From Mycolicibacterium sp. TY81 (GTDB lineage Bacteria; Actinomycetota; Actinomycetes; Mycobacteriales; Mycobacteriaceae), in assembly GCF_018326285.1 (NCBI RefSeq), contig NZ_AP023362.1:5146001-5210000 (forward strand): a stretch of DNA of 64,000 bases, in the 5' to 3' direction. Below are positions 53,279 through 62,275 of the stretch, in pieces. Position 1 is the first letter of the stretch, and each line of letters opens with the position of its first letter. The notes below the pieces were generated by a model. It made no database searches, had not been told where the DNA came from, and saw only the letters and a program-made list of their open reading frames with translations. Both the position numbers and the translations under genes were made by a program.

Positions 53279-54613
53279 ATGGGTCGGGCTCGGTACAAAG
53301 CCGTCGTGGACGCGCTGGCTGCCGACATCCGCGCCGGCGTGATCCCTCCCGGCGCAAGGCTGCCGACCCACCGCGAACTCGCCGCGCGTGAAGGGCTGGC
53401 GCTGGTCACCGCGACCCGCGTCTACGCCGAACTCGCCGAGATGGGACTGGTCAGCGGTGAAGCCGGCCGGGGCACTTTCGTCCGGGAATCGTCGCTCCCG
53501 CTCCGCGACGACGTTTCGGAGCGGGCATTCGCCGACGATGTCGTGGATCTGAACTTCAACTATCCCTCGGTTCCGGGACAGGCCGACCAGCTGCGAAATG
53601 CGTTGCGGGGCCTGGCCTCGTCGGGTGATCTCGACGCCCTGTTGCGGTACCAGCCGCACGCTGGGCGGCTGCACGAGCGGGCCTCGGCCGCACTGCATCT
53701 GGAGCGACGCGGCCTGAGCGTCCCGGCCGAACGCGTGTTGATCGTCAGTGGCGCACAGCACGGGCTGGCGGTCACCGCGTTGGCGATGCTGCAACCCGGC
53801 GACGTGGTGGCCGTCGATGCCCTGAGTTACCCCGGCTTCAAGGTGCTGGCCCAGGTGCTCCGGCTCGAGATGGCGCCACTTCCTGCCGGGAACGAGGGAC
53901 CCGATCTCGATGCGTTCGAGGAGCTGTGCCGTACGCGGCCGGTCCGGGCGATCTACACCATGCCGACGCTGCACAACCCGCTCGGCTGGGTGACACCGGC
54001 ACCGTGCCGCGAGACCCTCGTCGGGATCGCGCGCCGGCACGGTGTGACGATCATCGAGGACGCGTCGTACGCATATCTGGTCGATCGCCCGCCCGCACCG
54101 CTGGCGGTACTCGCCCCGGAACTGACCGTCTACGTGTCGGGGCTGTCGAAGAGTGTGGCCACCGGCCTGCGCATCGGATTCGTGGTTCCGCCAGCACAAT
54201 TCATCGGTGCCTTCGAACGCGCGATCCGGGGGACGACGTGGAACACACCACCGTTGGTCACCGCGATTGCCGCCGGTTGGCTCAATGACGGCACCGTCAC
54301 CCGGCTGGAAGCGGACAAGCGAGCCGACGCCCGGCATCGGCAGGTGGTCGCGCGCGAAGTGCTGTCCGGACTGGACGTCGTGGGGAATCCGTCTTCGTAC
54401 TTCCTGTGGCTTCCGCTGCCCGGTGAGGCGCGCGCCGATCAAGTGGCGACCGATCTGCTGCGCGAAACGGTGTCGGTGTCCACCGCAGAACCCTTCGCCA
54501 TGACCAAGAACCCGCCGCACGCGATCCGGGTGGCGTTGGGTTCGGTGCAGATCGACGTCCTGGCTCGATCACTCGCGACCGTGAAGCATGTCATCGACGC
54601 CCACACGTGGTGA
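53279..54613 (+). CDS. MocR/PdxR-type regulator (GntR helix-turn-helix plus aminotransferase domain)
   Basis: The 444-residue protein has a GntR winged helix (residues 1-68: LAADIRAGVIPPGARLPTHREL, TATRVYAELAEMGLV) joined to an aminotransferase class I-like domain with PLP-binding Lys291 (SGLSKSV), the LIVSGAQHGLAVTAL turn and TLHNPLGWVT. MocR proteins bind PLP and regulate divergent genes, here the DJ-1/PfpI gene. The final 45 nt overlap the 3' end of the convergent alpha/beta hydrolase gene. Confidence 0.92.
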   Translation: MGRARYKAVVDALAADIRAGVIPPGARLPTHRELAAREGLALVTATRVYAELAEMGLVSGEAGRGTFVRESSLPLRDDVSERAFADDVVDLNFNYPSVPGQADQLRNALRGLASSGDLDALLRYQPHAGRLHERASAALHLERRGLSVPAERVLIVSGAQHGLAVTALAMLQPGDVVAVDALSYPGFKVLAQVLRLEMAPLPAGNEGPDLDAFEELCRTRPVRAIYTMPTLHNPLGWVTPAPCRETLVGIARRHGVTIIEDASYAYLVDRPPAPLAVLAPELTVYVSGLSKSVATGLRIGFVVPPAQFIGAFERAIRGTTWNTPPLVTAIAAGWLNDGTVTRLEADKRADARHRQVVAREVLSGLDVVGNPSSYFLWLPLPGEARADQVATDLLRETVSVSTAEPFAMTKNPPHAIRVALGSVQIDVLARSLATVKHVIDAHTW

Positions 54614-55396
54614 CAGGTCGGAGTCCGCGAAGTCCAGGATCATCGCCGCGACGGCGTCCGGGAATTCCACATGCAGCCAATGACCGCCGGACTCGATGGT
54701 GCGGACGTCTGGCCGACCAAAACGCGAGGCGATGGCGTCGGCAAGCTCGCCGGTGACGAAACCGTCTGCGCCGCCGCGAATCACGAGCACCGCGCCCGGG
54801 AATGCGCTGGCGGCGGGCGCGTCGGCCGCGCCGTCGTTCCACACGTCGACGTAATGGCCGGCGACGCCCGGCACCAGGTGCCTGCCGATGTCGGTGAGCC
54901 GGTCGAGCTGGGCGTCGGTGAGATGGGGGGAGATCGCCGCCCGCGAGAGGCGCTGCGCGGCACTGTCGCCGTCGATAGCGTGGAACTGCGCGACCACGCC
55001 GCCGGGTAAGCGGGTGCCGCCCAACGGAACTGGGGTGAGCAGCACCAAGCCCCAGACCCGATCGGGATGCGCGGCCGCGACCAGCTCGGCGATCTGCGAA
55101 CCGAGGCTCTGGCCGACCACGATGACCGGTCCGGCGATGCTGTCGATGACGGCGCCCGCCTCGGCGGCGAGCGATTCCAACGTGATGGCGCTTGTGTCCC
55201 TGGCGGTTCCGGCGCGACGACCGAACTCCGGCAGGTCGTAGCGCACGGTCGCGACTTTGTCGCCCAGGCCGTCGATCACGCCATCCCACACGGTCAGGTC
55301 GTCGAGGAAACCGTGAATGAGAAGTACGGTCGGGGCATTCGGGTCGTGAGCCAACGTCCGGACGACAGGGAACTCGATAGGGCACCTGATCTGCAT
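54569..55396 (-). CDS. Alpha/beta hydrolase
   Basis: The 275-residue protein has the lid-less alpha/beta-hydrolase core: VLLIHGFLDDLTVWD oxyanion motif, nucleophile Ser97 in VGQSLGSQ, Asp in VIRGGADGFVT, and His in SGGHWLHVEFP. The ATG at 55396 has AAAGGAGC 8 nt upstream. The substrate is unknown. Its 3' end overlaps the MocR gene by 45 nt in convergent orientation, unusually long for this genome. Confidence 0.87.
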   Translation of the reverse strand: MQIRCPIEFPVVRTLAHDPNAPTVLLIHGFLDDLTVWDGVIDGLGDKVATVRYDLPEFGRRAGTARDTSAITLESLAAEAGAVIDSIAGPVIVVGQSLGSQIAELVAAAHPDRVWGLVLLTPVPLGGTRLPGGVVAQFHAIDGDSAAQRLSRAAISPHLTDAQLDRLTDIGRHLVPGVAGHYVDVWNDGAADAPAASAFPGAVLVIRGGADGFVTGELADAIASRFGRPDVRTIESGGHWLHVEFPDAVAAMILDFADSDLSPRVGVDDMLHGRE

Positions 55397-55561
55397 GTGC
55401 GGCGCTCCTTTCGTCTCGCTTCCGGCACAACATCCACGATGACGGCACTCGCCGGAGGTTTGGGTCACCGCGGTGATCCTGGTACCGGCAGGGTCAGCCA
55501 GCGAGGGCCGAACTCAGGCTGAAGCGTGAACCGTCAGCTCAGTCACATCGCAGATCAACAG

Positions 55562-55600
55562 CGGATTCCCTCCCCGCGACGACTTCGGGGAGGGAATCCG
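55562..55600 (-). terminator. Strong hairpin terminator of the small secreted-protein gene
   Basis: CGGATTCCCTCCCCG (55562-55576) pairs perfectly over 15 bp with CGGGGAGGGAATCCG (55586-55600) across a 9-nt loop, 11 nt beyond the stop of the minus-strand gene at 55612. No U-tract, as usual for mycobacterial terminators. Confidence 0.8.
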
Positions 55601-55611
55601 GGTTCAGGCGG

Positions 55612-55842
55612 TCAGCGGCCCTGCAGGGCTGAGACGCGGTAGATGCCGTGGTGCCAGAACACGCCGGGCAGCGGCATGCCGGCGGGCGGAGCCGTGATCG
55701 ACGGGGTGGCGACGATGGCCGGCGGACGGACATCGGGCCCGAGGGTCGTGGCGCCGGCAGCACCGGCCAGGCCGAGTGCCGAGCCGCCGAGAACGCCGGC
55801 GGCGATGATCGAGAGGCCGAAGGTGCGGGCTGTGCTGCTCAT
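55612..55842 (-). CDS. Small secreted protein of unknown function
   Basis: The 76-residue protein has a cleavable-type signal peptide (residues 1-32, SIIAAGVLGGSALGLAGAAGA) and a mature part of about 45 residues rich in Pro (PPAIVATPSITAPP) ending in FWHHGIYRVSALQGR. CAGGAGAATT precedes the ATG at 55842. A strong terminator follows. It is divergent from the two-component regulator gene, with a palindrome in between, so it may be under its control. I do not recognise the family. Confidence 0.75.
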   Translation of the reverse strand: MSSTARTFGLSIIAAGVLGGSALGLAGAAGATTLGPDVRPPAIVATPSITAPPAGMPLPGVFWHHGIYRVSALQGR

Positions 55843-55966
55843 GTGAATTCTCCTGTGTCAGTGGGTTTTTCGTGTCTTGCTCCGGTGTGTTCCGGTGATG
55901 ACTCAAGAGTGCCTGGCTGCGGAGCCCGCGGGTATCGGGTAATCGGCCGAGTTGTCGGAGGATTCC

Positions 55967-55990
55967 CGTGTCCCCTGATCGGGGGACACG
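55967..55990. promoter_or_regulatory. Palindrome between the small secreted-protein gene and the response regulator
   Basis: CGTGTCCCC (55967-55975) and GGGGACACG (55982-55990) form a perfect 9-bp inverted repeat with a 6-nt centre, in the 206-nt divergent gap. Symmetry and position suit an operator, perhaps for the NarL-type regulator encoded at 56049. A structured leader is an alternative. Confidence 0.5.
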
Positions 55991-56048
55991 CGGCCGTCAA
56001 TTTGCGATCGGAGTTACTTTTCGCTGGTTGCCGTGCGACGCTGACGGC

Positions 56049-56690
56049 ATGAACGACGAACGGGTTCGCGTGGTGGTGGGTGACGACCACCCGATGTTTC
56101 GCGACGGCGTCGTCCGCGCCCTGACGGCGAGTGGCGCCATCGAGGTGCTGGCCGAAGCCGACGACGGCACGTCGGCGTTGGAGGCCATCCGCACCCACAA
56201 GCCTCAGGTCGCCCTCCTGGATTACCGCATGCCCGGCATGGACGGCACCGAGGTGGCGGCAGCGGTGCTGCGCGACGGCCTGCCGACACGGGTGCTGCTG
56301 CTCTCCGCGCATGACGAGGCGGAGATCGTCTACCGGGCCCTGCAGGAAGGCGCGGCCGGCTTCCTGCCGAAAGAGTCGACACGTAGCGAGCTGGTCAACG
56401 CGATCCTCGAATGCGCGAAGGGCCGCGACGTCGTCGCGCCGAGCCTGGCCGCCGGGCTCGCGGGTGAGATCCGTCGGCGGGCCGAGCCGGACGCCCCGGT
56501 GCTGAGCCCGCGCGAACGCGAGGTGCTGCAGCTGATCGCCAAGGGGGCGACCATTCCCGCCATGGCCAAGGAGCTGTACCTGGCGCCGTCGACGGTCAAG
56601 ACCCATGTGCAGCGGCTCTACGAGAAGCTCGGCGTCGGGGACCGCGCGGCGGCCGTGGCCGAGGCGATGCGTCGAAAGCTACTGGACTGA
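56049..56690 (+). CDS. NarL/FixJ-family response regulator
   Basis: The 213-residue protein has a receiver domain (residues 7-120) with the acidic pair GDDHPMF and phospho-acceptor Asp58 (ALLDYRMPGMDG), and a LuxR-type helix-turn-helix at 148-213 (LSPREREVLQLIAKGATIPAMAKELYLAPSTVKTHV is the recognition region, here described by its first and last motifs LSPREREVL and STVKTHV). ATG 56049 opens the conserved receiver. The cognate sensor kinase gene starts 1 nt after its stop, so they form one operon. Confidence 0.93.
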   Translation: MNDERVRVVVGDDHPMFRDGVVRALTASGAIEVLAEADDGTSALEAIRTHKPQVALLDYRMPGMDGTEVAAAVLRDGLPTRVLLLSAHDEAEIVYRALQEGAAGFLPKESTRSELVNAILECAKGRDVVAPSLAAGLAGEIRRRAEPDAPVLSPREREVLQLIAKGATIPAMAKELYLAPSTVKTHVQRLYEKLGVGDRAAAVAEAMRRKLLD

Positions 56691-56691
56691 C

Positions 56692-57894
56692 GTGAGGCCG
56701 ATGCTCAGCCGGATCGGGGAGTACCTGGCTGCCGAACCAGTGCGGATTTCGGCCGGGCTACGGCTCCCGCTGATCGCGCTGATCGGTGTCCTGGTGTGGA
56801 TCTGGGAAGTCGACCACTGGCTGCCCGAGCTGTACGCCGTGATCCTGGGCCTGTATGCCGTCGCCGCGGTGATCTGGCTGGTGGCGGTGCTACGCGGACC
56901 CGTGCCGCGCTGGGCAGACTGGGCATCGACCGGCATCGACCTGGTGGTGATCCTGGCGCTGTGCCTGGTGTCCGGCGGCGCGACCGCGGCCCTGCTGCCC
57001 GTCTTCTTCCTGTTGCCGATCTCGGTGGCGTTCCAGGACCGTCCGCTGATGACCGCGGCGATCGGCACCCTCACTGCCACGGGCTATCTGGCGGTCTGGA
57101 TCTTCTACTCCAAACACGACGACCGCATGGGCCTGCCGAACATGGTCTACACGCACTTCGGCTTTCTCGTGTGGCTGGCGGTGGCCACCACTGTGTTGTG
57201 CTGCGTGTTGGTGCGTCGACAGGAGCGCGTGCAGGCCCTACAAGAGGTGCGTCGCCAATTGGTTTCCGAGGCCATGCAGTCCGACGAGCGGCACAACCGG
57301 GAGGTCGCCGAAGGGCTGCACGACGGCCCGTTGCAGACGCTGCTGGCGGCCCGGCTGCAGCTCGATGAGGTCCGGGAGCGGACCCCCGGGCCGGAACTCG
57401 ACGCGGTCTACGCCGCGCTGGAAGACACGGCGACGGCATTGCGGTCGACGGTCACCGAGTTGCATCCGCAGGTGCTCGCCCAGCTCGGGTTGACGCCGGC
57501 GGTGCGGGAACTGGTGCGGCAGTTCGAATCTCGCGGCCGGATCGAGGTGCGGGCCGACCTCGAGGAGGTAGGTATGCCGGATTCGCAGCAGCTGCTGTAC
57601 CGGGCGGCCCGCGAGCTGCTGACCAACATCGGCAAGCATGCACAGGCCACGACGGTGTCGGTGCGGTTGGGCCGCATAGGCGATCGCGTCGTCCTGACCG
57701 TCGCTGACGACGGCGTCGGGTTCGACCCCGGTGTGGTGTCACGGTACGTGGCCGACGGGCACATCGGGCTGGGCTCGCTGCTGGCGCGGCTCGACGCGAT
57801 GGGCGGCTCGATGCTCGTCGACTCCGCGGTCGGCGGCGGAACTCGGGTGACAGTGACGTCGCCCCCCGAGCGCGAGCTGGGTGGCACTAGATAA
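56692..57894 (+). CDS. NarL-type sensor histidine kinase
   Basis: The 400-residue protein has about six membrane helices (residues 25-175), a short coiled-coil (RRQERVQALQEVRRQLV), a HisKA_3 dimerisation segment with phospho-accepting His210 (EGLHDGPLQTLL) and a C-terminal ATPase with the N box (ELLTNIGKHAQA) and DDGVGFD. It phosphorylates the regulator encoded just upstream. The GTG at 56692 is 1 nt after the regulator stop; ATG 56701 is an alternative. The sensor input is membrane-embedded with only short outer loops, so the signal may be membrane-derived. Confidence 0.92.
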   Translation: MRPMLSRIGEYLAAEPVRISAGLRLPLIALIGVLVWIWEVDHWLPELYAVILGLYAVAAVIWLVAVLRGPVPRWADWASTGIDLVVILALCLVSGGATAALLPVFFLLPISVAFQDRPLMTAAIGTLTATGYLAVWIFYSKHDDRMGLPNMVYTHFGFLVWLAVATTVLCCVLVRRQERVQALQEVRRQLVSEAMQSDERHNREVAEGLHDGPLQTLLAARLQLDEVRERTPGPELDAVYAALEDTATALRSTVTELHPQVLAQLGLTPAVRELVRQFESRGRIEVRADLEEVGMPDSQQLLYRAARELLTNIGKHAQATTVSVRLGRIGDRVVLTVADDGVGFDPGVVSRYVADGHIGLGSLLARLDAMGGSMLVDSAVGGGTRVTVTSPPERELGGTR

Positions 57895-57933
57895 TTCGTC
57901 GCTGGGAGGGGCCCGCGGCGGTAGCGTCACGCC

Positions 57934-58830
57934 ATGAAACTGCGCATCCTGGTCGGTCTGCTGGCCGCAGCGGTGGTGGCCTTGGTCGTCAACGCCGTGG
58001 TGGCGGACCACACCGGTCGCGCTGCGGAACCATTCGCCGGGGGCCACGTGCTCACACTCGACGGCCCAGACCTGAACGTCCGCGAGTACGGGCCGCCCGG
58101 TGACCGGGCAATCGTTCTGCTGCACGGATATTCGGCGTCCATCGAATGGTGGGAGAAGGTCGCCCCGGCCCTGGCGGCCCATCAGCGGGTGATCGCCGTC
58201 GACCTCGTCGGGCATGGTGGCTCCGAGGCGCCGACCGATGCCGCGCCGTATCACGCCGACGGTCAGGCCGCGGCCGTCCATCGCGCGCTCGAGGCGCTGG
58301 GTGTCCGGCACGCCGAACTGGTGGGGCATTCGATGGGCGGCGAGGTGGCTGCCGCATTCGCCACCAAGTACCCGGAAATGGTTGAGCGCGTTGCGGTTTC
58401 CGATACTCCCGCCGGCGAAGATCTGGTCGAGATGCCGTTGCTCGGCAGGATGCTGTGCTGGCCCGTCATCGGGCCCGCGCTGGACCGCTTCCGCGGCGTC
58501 GATGCGATCAGCGAAAGCTCGCTGCAGACCGGGTTTGCCGCCGACTACCCCGTTCCGGCGCTGGCATTCCGGTCCCTGAAACAGCTCAACTACGCGGGGG
58601 TGTGCGACTCGAAAGACCCCGGCCGGCCCGTGGTGGAGACGTTGAAGGAGCTGGGCAAGCCGGTGCTGGTGCTGTGGGGCGACAAGGACGTCCTGACGCC
58701 GACGGCGTCGAACGTCGCGCGCTACACCGCCGCGGGCCTGCCGCCGCACCTCATTGCGGGTTCCGGCCACAGCCCGATGGTCGAGAAGCCGGACCAGTTC
58801 CTCGCGGCGATAGGCGATTTCGTCCGCTGA
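57934..58830 (+). CDS. Membrane-anchored alpha/beta hydrolase
   Basis: The 298-residue protein has an N-terminal signal-anchor or signal peptide (residues 4-24, ILVGLLAAAVVALVVNAVVA) and an alpha/beta-hydrolase domain: VLLHGYSASIEWW, nucleophile Ser133 in VGHSMGGE, Asp in LWGDKDVLTP and His in GSGHSPMVEKP. The substrate is unknown; it probably acts outside the cytosol. It follows the kinase gene by 39 nt on the same strand, so it may be co-transcribed. Confidence 0.87.
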   Translation: MKLRILVGLLAAAVVALVVNAVVADHTGRAAEPFAGGHVLTLDGPDLNVREYGPPGDRAIVLLHGYSASIEWWEKVAPALAAHQRVIAVDLVGHGGSEAPTDAAPYHADGQAAAVHRALEALGVRHAELVGHSMGGEVAAAFATKYPEMVERVAVSDTPAGEDLVEMPLLGRMLCWPVIGPALDRFRGVDAISESSLQTGFAADYPVPALAFRSLKQLNYAGVCDSKDPGRPVVETLKELGKPVLVLWGDKDVLTPTASNVARYTAAGLPPHLIAGSGHSPMVEKPDQFLAAIGDFVR

Positions 58831-58866
58831 CGAGTGCCCGGCGGCCCGCGCCGGCGCAAGGCGCGA

Positions 58867-58937
58867 ACACAATGTGACGCTGTGAGCTTCGCCGTGTCGC
58901 TATTTTGCATCACGGCGCTCACAGCCGCACATTGTGT
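58867..58937. repeat. 71-nt imperfect inverted repeat (REP-like element)
   Basis: Three perfect paired segments are nested: ACACAATGTG (58867-58876) with CACATTGTGT (58928-58937), CTGTGAGC (58880-58887) with GCTCACAG (58917-58924), and GCCGTG (58891-58896) with CACGGC (58911-58916), around a 14-nt loop at 58897-58910. The mismatched interior gives a bulged hairpin. It lies between convergent genes, immediately before the bidirectional terminator. Similar intergenic palindromes are, as I recall, dispersed in Mycolicibacterium genomes; whether this one is a repeat family cannot be decided from one copy. Confidence 0.6.
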
Positions 58938-58950
58938 CCGGCACCGACAC

Positions 58951-58989
58951 GAAAAAGCCTCCAATCCATCGGGATTGGAGGCATTTTCG
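58951..58989. terminator. Bidirectional intrinsic terminator between convergent genes
   Basis: GCCTCCAATCC (58957-58967) and GGATTGGAGGC (58972-58982) form a perfect 11-bp stem with loop ATCG. It is flanked by AAAAA on the left and TTTT on the right, so it works for both the plus-strand hydrolase and the minus-strand pntB. The outer CACGAAAA/TTTTCGTG arms extend it after one A-A mismatch. Confidence 0.9.
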
Positions 58990-58998
58990 TGTGTAGCG

Positions 58999-60429
58999 CT
59001 ACAGCGCGGCGAGGATGTCGTTGACGCGGTCGCGGGCGTCGCCGAACAGCATCTGGGTGTTCTCACGGAAGAACAGCGGGTTCTGCACGCCGGCGTATCC
59101 CGAGGCCATGGAGCGCTTGAACACGATGACGTTGTCGGCGTTCCAGACGGTGAGCACCGGCATGCCGGCGATCGGGCTGCCCGGGTCCTCGGACGCGGCC
59201 GGGTTGACGGTGTCGTTGGCGCCGATGACGAGCACGACGGCGGTGTCGTCGAAGTCGTCGTTGATCTCGTCCATTTCCAGGACGATGTCGTAAGGCACCT
59301 TGGCCTCGGCGAGCAGCACGTTCATGTGGCCGGGCAGGCGGCCGGCGACGGGGTGGATACCGAAGCGGACGTTGACGCCCTTCTCGCGCAGCTTGCGGGT
59401 CAGGTCCGCGACGCCGTACTGGGCCTGGGCGACGGCCATGCCGTAGCCGGGGGTGATGATCACCGAGTCGGCCGAGCTGAGGAGTTCGGCGGCGCCTTCG
59501 GCGGTGATCTCGCGGTGCTCGCCGTAGTCCTTGTCCTCGGCGGGGCCGGCCTCGATACCGAAGCCACCGGCGATGACGGAGATGAAGGACCGGTTCATGG
59601 CCTTGCACATGATGTAGGACAGGTAGGCACCGGAGGAGCCGACGAGCGCGCCGGTGATGATCAGCAGGTCGTTGGACAGCAGGAAGCCCGAGGCGGCCGC
59701 GGCCCAGCCGGAGTAGCTGTTGAGCATCGAGACGACGACGGGCATGTCGCCACCGCCGATGGAGGCGACCAGGTGCCAACCGAGCAGCAGCGCCAGGACG
59801 GTGACGCCGACCAGCAGCCACAGGTTCGGGGAGATGACGAACCACACGGTCAGCGCCACGAACAGGACCAGCGAGCCGACGTTGAGGAAGTTCTTGCCGG
59901 GCAGCATCAGCGGCGCGGACTTGATCTTGGCCGACAGCTTCAGGTTGGCCACGATCGAACCGGTGAACGTGACGGCACCGATGAACACGCCGATGAAGAC
60001 CTCGGCGGAGTGGATGCCGAGCATGCCTTCCTTGGCCAGCTCGAGGGCGCCCTGGCCGTCGAGTTCGTGCTCGACGTGCAGGTAGCCGGACCAGCCGACC
60101 AGCACGGCGGCCAGACCCACGAAGCTGTGCAGCAGGGCGATCAGCTCGGGCATGCCGGTCATCTCGACGATGCGGGCGCGCCACAGGCCGATGGCGGCAC
60201 CGATGGCCATGGCGCCGACCAGCAGGGCCAGGCCCAGCGGCTCGATCTTGTTGTTGACGGCCAGCACGATGGTCGCGATCAGGGCGACGCCCATTCCGGC
60301 CATACCGAAGGCGTTACCGGCCTTGGAGGTCTCGTGCTTGGACAGCCCAGCCAGAGCGAGGATGAACAACAGGGCGGCGACGACGTAGGCCGCGTTCGCC
60401 ACGTTGGTGATGGTTTCTGCGTTGAACAT
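58999..60429 (-). CDS. pntB: NAD(P) transhydrogenase, beta subunit
   Basis: The 476-residue protein has about nine membrane helices (residues 1-280) and the C-terminal NADP(H)-binding domain III with the signature [14 protein letters not shown] and [10 protein letters not shown] near the end. With PntA it uses the proton gradient to make NADPH from NADH. It lies 35 nt downstream of pntA on the same strand and ends at the bidirectional terminator. Confidence 0.96.
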   Translation of the reverse strand: MFNAETITNVANAAYVVAALLFILALAGLSKHETSKAGNAFGMAGMGVALIATIVLAVNNKIEPLGLALLVGAMAIGAAIGLWRARIVEMTGMPELIALLHSFVGLAAVLVGWSGYLHVEHELDGQGALELAKEGMLGIHSAEVFIGVFIGAVTFTGSIVANLKLSAKIKSAPLMLPGKNFLNVGSLVLFVALTVWFVISPNLWLLVGVTVLALLLGWHLVASIGGGDMPVVVSMLNSYSGWAAAASGFLLSNDLLIITGALVGSSGAYLSYIMCKAMNRSFISVIAGGFGIEAGPAEDKDYGEHREITAEGAAELLSSADSVIITPGYGMAVAQAQYGVADLTRKLREKGVNVRFGIHPVAGRLPGHMNVLLAEAKVPYDIVLEMDEINDDFDDTAVVLVIGANDTVNPAASEDPGSPIAGMPVLTVWNADNVIVFKRSMASGYAGVQNPLFFRENTQMLFGDARDRVNDILAAL

Positions 60430-60464
60430 GAATCCGTTCCAAAGGTTCTTTAGGTCAGCAGGCT

Positions 60465-61991
60465 CTAGCTGCGGGAGAACATGGCCAGCATGCGGCGGGT
60501 CACCGCGAAGCCACCGAAGACGTTGATGCTGGCGAGCAGAATCGCCACGGCCGCCAGGGCGGTGATCGGGGTGTTGTGATGCCCGATCTGCAGCAGCGCG
60601 CCGACCACGATGATTCCGGAGATCGCGTTGGTCACCGACATCAGCGGGGTGTGCAGGGCGTGGTGCACGTGCCCGATCACGTAGTAGCCGATCACGATCG
60701 CCAGCGCGAACACCGTCAGGTGGACCTGCAGGGCGGCCGGGGAAGCGGCGATCAGCAAGAACAGCACCGCGGCGGCGGCGAAGGTGATGCCGAGGCGACG
60801 CTGCGTCGACATCGGCTCCTTGGCCTGCGAGACGGCGGGCGCTGCGGCGGCAGCGGCGGCGGCCGGCGCGGCGGAGACCTGCACCGGCGGCGGGGGCCAG
60901 GTGATCTCGCCATCGCGGACGACGGTCACGCCGCGCTGCACCACGTCGTCGAAGTCCAGGACGACCTGGCCGTCCTTCTCCGGGGTGAGCAGCTTGAGCA
61001 GGTTGACCAGGTTGGTGCCGTACAGCTGCGAGGCCTGCGCGGGCAGGCGGCCGGCCAGGTCGGTGTAGCCGATGATCGTCACACCGTTGTCGGTGACGAT
61101 GGCCTGGTCCTTGACGGTGCCCTCGACGTTGCCGCCGTTGGCCGCGGCCATGTCGACGATCACCGAACCGGGCTTCATGGAGGCGACCATGTCGGCGGTG
61201 ATGATGCGCGGTGCCGGGCGGCCCGGGATCAGCGCGGTGGTGATGATGATGTCGACGTCTTTGGCCAGCTCGGCGTAGAGCTCGGCTTCGCGGGCCTTGT
61301 AGTCGTCGCCCATTTCCTTGGCGTAGCCCGTGGCCGACACTTCACCCGCGTTGGGGTCGACGGACACGTACTCGCCGCCGAGGGAGGCGACCTGATCGGC
61401 GACCTCGGGGCGGGGGTCGGTGGCCTTGACGACGGCACCGAGCGAGCCGGCGGCGCCGATGGCGGCCAGACCGGCGACACCGGCACCGACGACGAGAACC
61501 TTGGCCGGCGGGACCTTGCCGGCGGCGGTGACCTGGCCGGTGAAGAACCGGCCGAAGGCGTGGGCGGCCTCGACGACGGCGCGATAGCCGGCGATGTTGG
61601 CCATCGACGACAGCACGTCCAGGGATTGGGCGCGCGAGATACGCGGCACCGCGTCCATGGCCAGCACCGTGATCGGGCGGGTGGCGAGCTTCTCGAGCAG
61701 TTCCGGCTTGAGGGCCGGGGAGATCAGCGAGACCAGGGTGGCGCCGTCCTTGAGGGACGCGATCTCGGCGTCGTCAGGGGCGTTGACCTTGAGCACGATG
61801 TCGGCGGCCCAGGGGGAGCCGATGTCGGCGCCGGCCTCTACATAGGCGGCGTCGGAGAAACTGGACGCGGCACCCGCGCCGGACTCAACCACTACCGAAT
61901 AGCCGAGCTTGATCAGCTGCCCGACAGTTGCAGGAGTGGCGGCAACCCGTGTCTCACCAGCCAGAGACTCGCGGGGAATCCCGATGATCAT
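60465..61991 (-). CDS. pntA: NAD(P) transhydrogenase, alpha subunit (single fused chain)
   Basis: The protein (508 residues from ATG 61991) contains the NAD-binding domain I ([17 protein letters not shown] at the start, [21 protein letters not shown] with the GxGxxG fold, [17 protein letters not shown]) and, after an Ala/Pro linker (about 390-420), four membrane helices of domain II. M. tuberculosis encodes these parts as separate genes (pntAa, pntAb); here they are one chain as in E. coli (510 residues). ATG 61991 is preferred because the family starts M[RI]IGIPRE; an ATG 48 nt upstream would add 16 residues. Tandem operator-like repeats lie in the promoter. Confidence 0.94.
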   Translation of the reverse strand: MIIGIPRESLAGETRVAATPATVGQLIKLGYSVVVESGAGAASSFSDAAYVEAGADIGSPWAADIVLKVNAPDDAEIASLKDGATLVSLISPALKPELLEKLATRPITVLAMDAVPRISRAQSLDVLSSMANIAGYRAVVEAAHAFGRFFTGQVTAAGKVPPAKVLVVGAGVAGLAAIGAAGSLGAVVKATDPRPEVADQVASLGGEYVSVDPNAGEVSATGYAKEMGDDYKAREAELYAELAKDVDIIITTALIPGRPAPRIITADMVASMKPGSVIVDMAAANGGNVEGTVKDQAIVTDNGVTIIGYTDLAGRLPAQASQLYGTNLVNLLKLLTPEKDGQVVLDFDDVVQRGVTVVRDGEITWPPPPVQVSAAPAAAAAAAAPAVSQAKEPMSTQRRLGITFAAAAVLFLLIAASPAALQVHLTVFALAIVIGYYVIGHVHHALHTPLMSVTNAISGIIVVGALLQIGHHNTPITALAAVAILLASINVFGGFAVTRRMLAMFSRS

Positions 61992-62065
61992 CGAATCCGA
62001 TCCGATCTGTGTTGGTTTGCTTGCAAGAGTCTCCCCCATCCACGTAGGGACGGTGCTCTTGCCCC

Positions 62066-62110
62066 CCTATACCAGTTAGCAATCGCTTATAAATTAGCAG
62101 TCGCTCATAA
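62066..62110 (-). promoter_or_regulatory. pntA promoter with two direct operator-like repeats
   Basis: TTAGCAATCGCTTATAA (62076-62092) and TTAGCAGTCGCTCATAA (62094-62110) are direct repeats, 15 of 17 bases identical, 18 nt apart, and each core AGCnnTCGCT is itself partly symmetric. On the minus strand a -10-like TATAGG (62071-62066) adjoins the first copy. This spacing, about one and a half helical turns, fits two bound regulator dimers controlling pntA-pntB. Confidence 0.6.
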
Positions 62111-62275
62111 TGCGACCAAAAGTCCGGTGCCGGGGCGTTGCCTGGATATGTCTACGTCATCAGCCCGGATTTGGGTACGCAGATTCCGACCGGTGGGATC
62201 TCCTGGACGGCAAACGTCCACTCAGTTCCGATGCGGCCGATCTCCGATCAGGGCTGGACGGTCAGGTGAGACGCG

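Noticed and set aside
58834..60453. Plus-strand 539-codon frame over pntB
   Set aside because: Composition (Gly, Asp, Glu, His, Val repeats) is that of an antisense GC shadow of a membrane protein gene.
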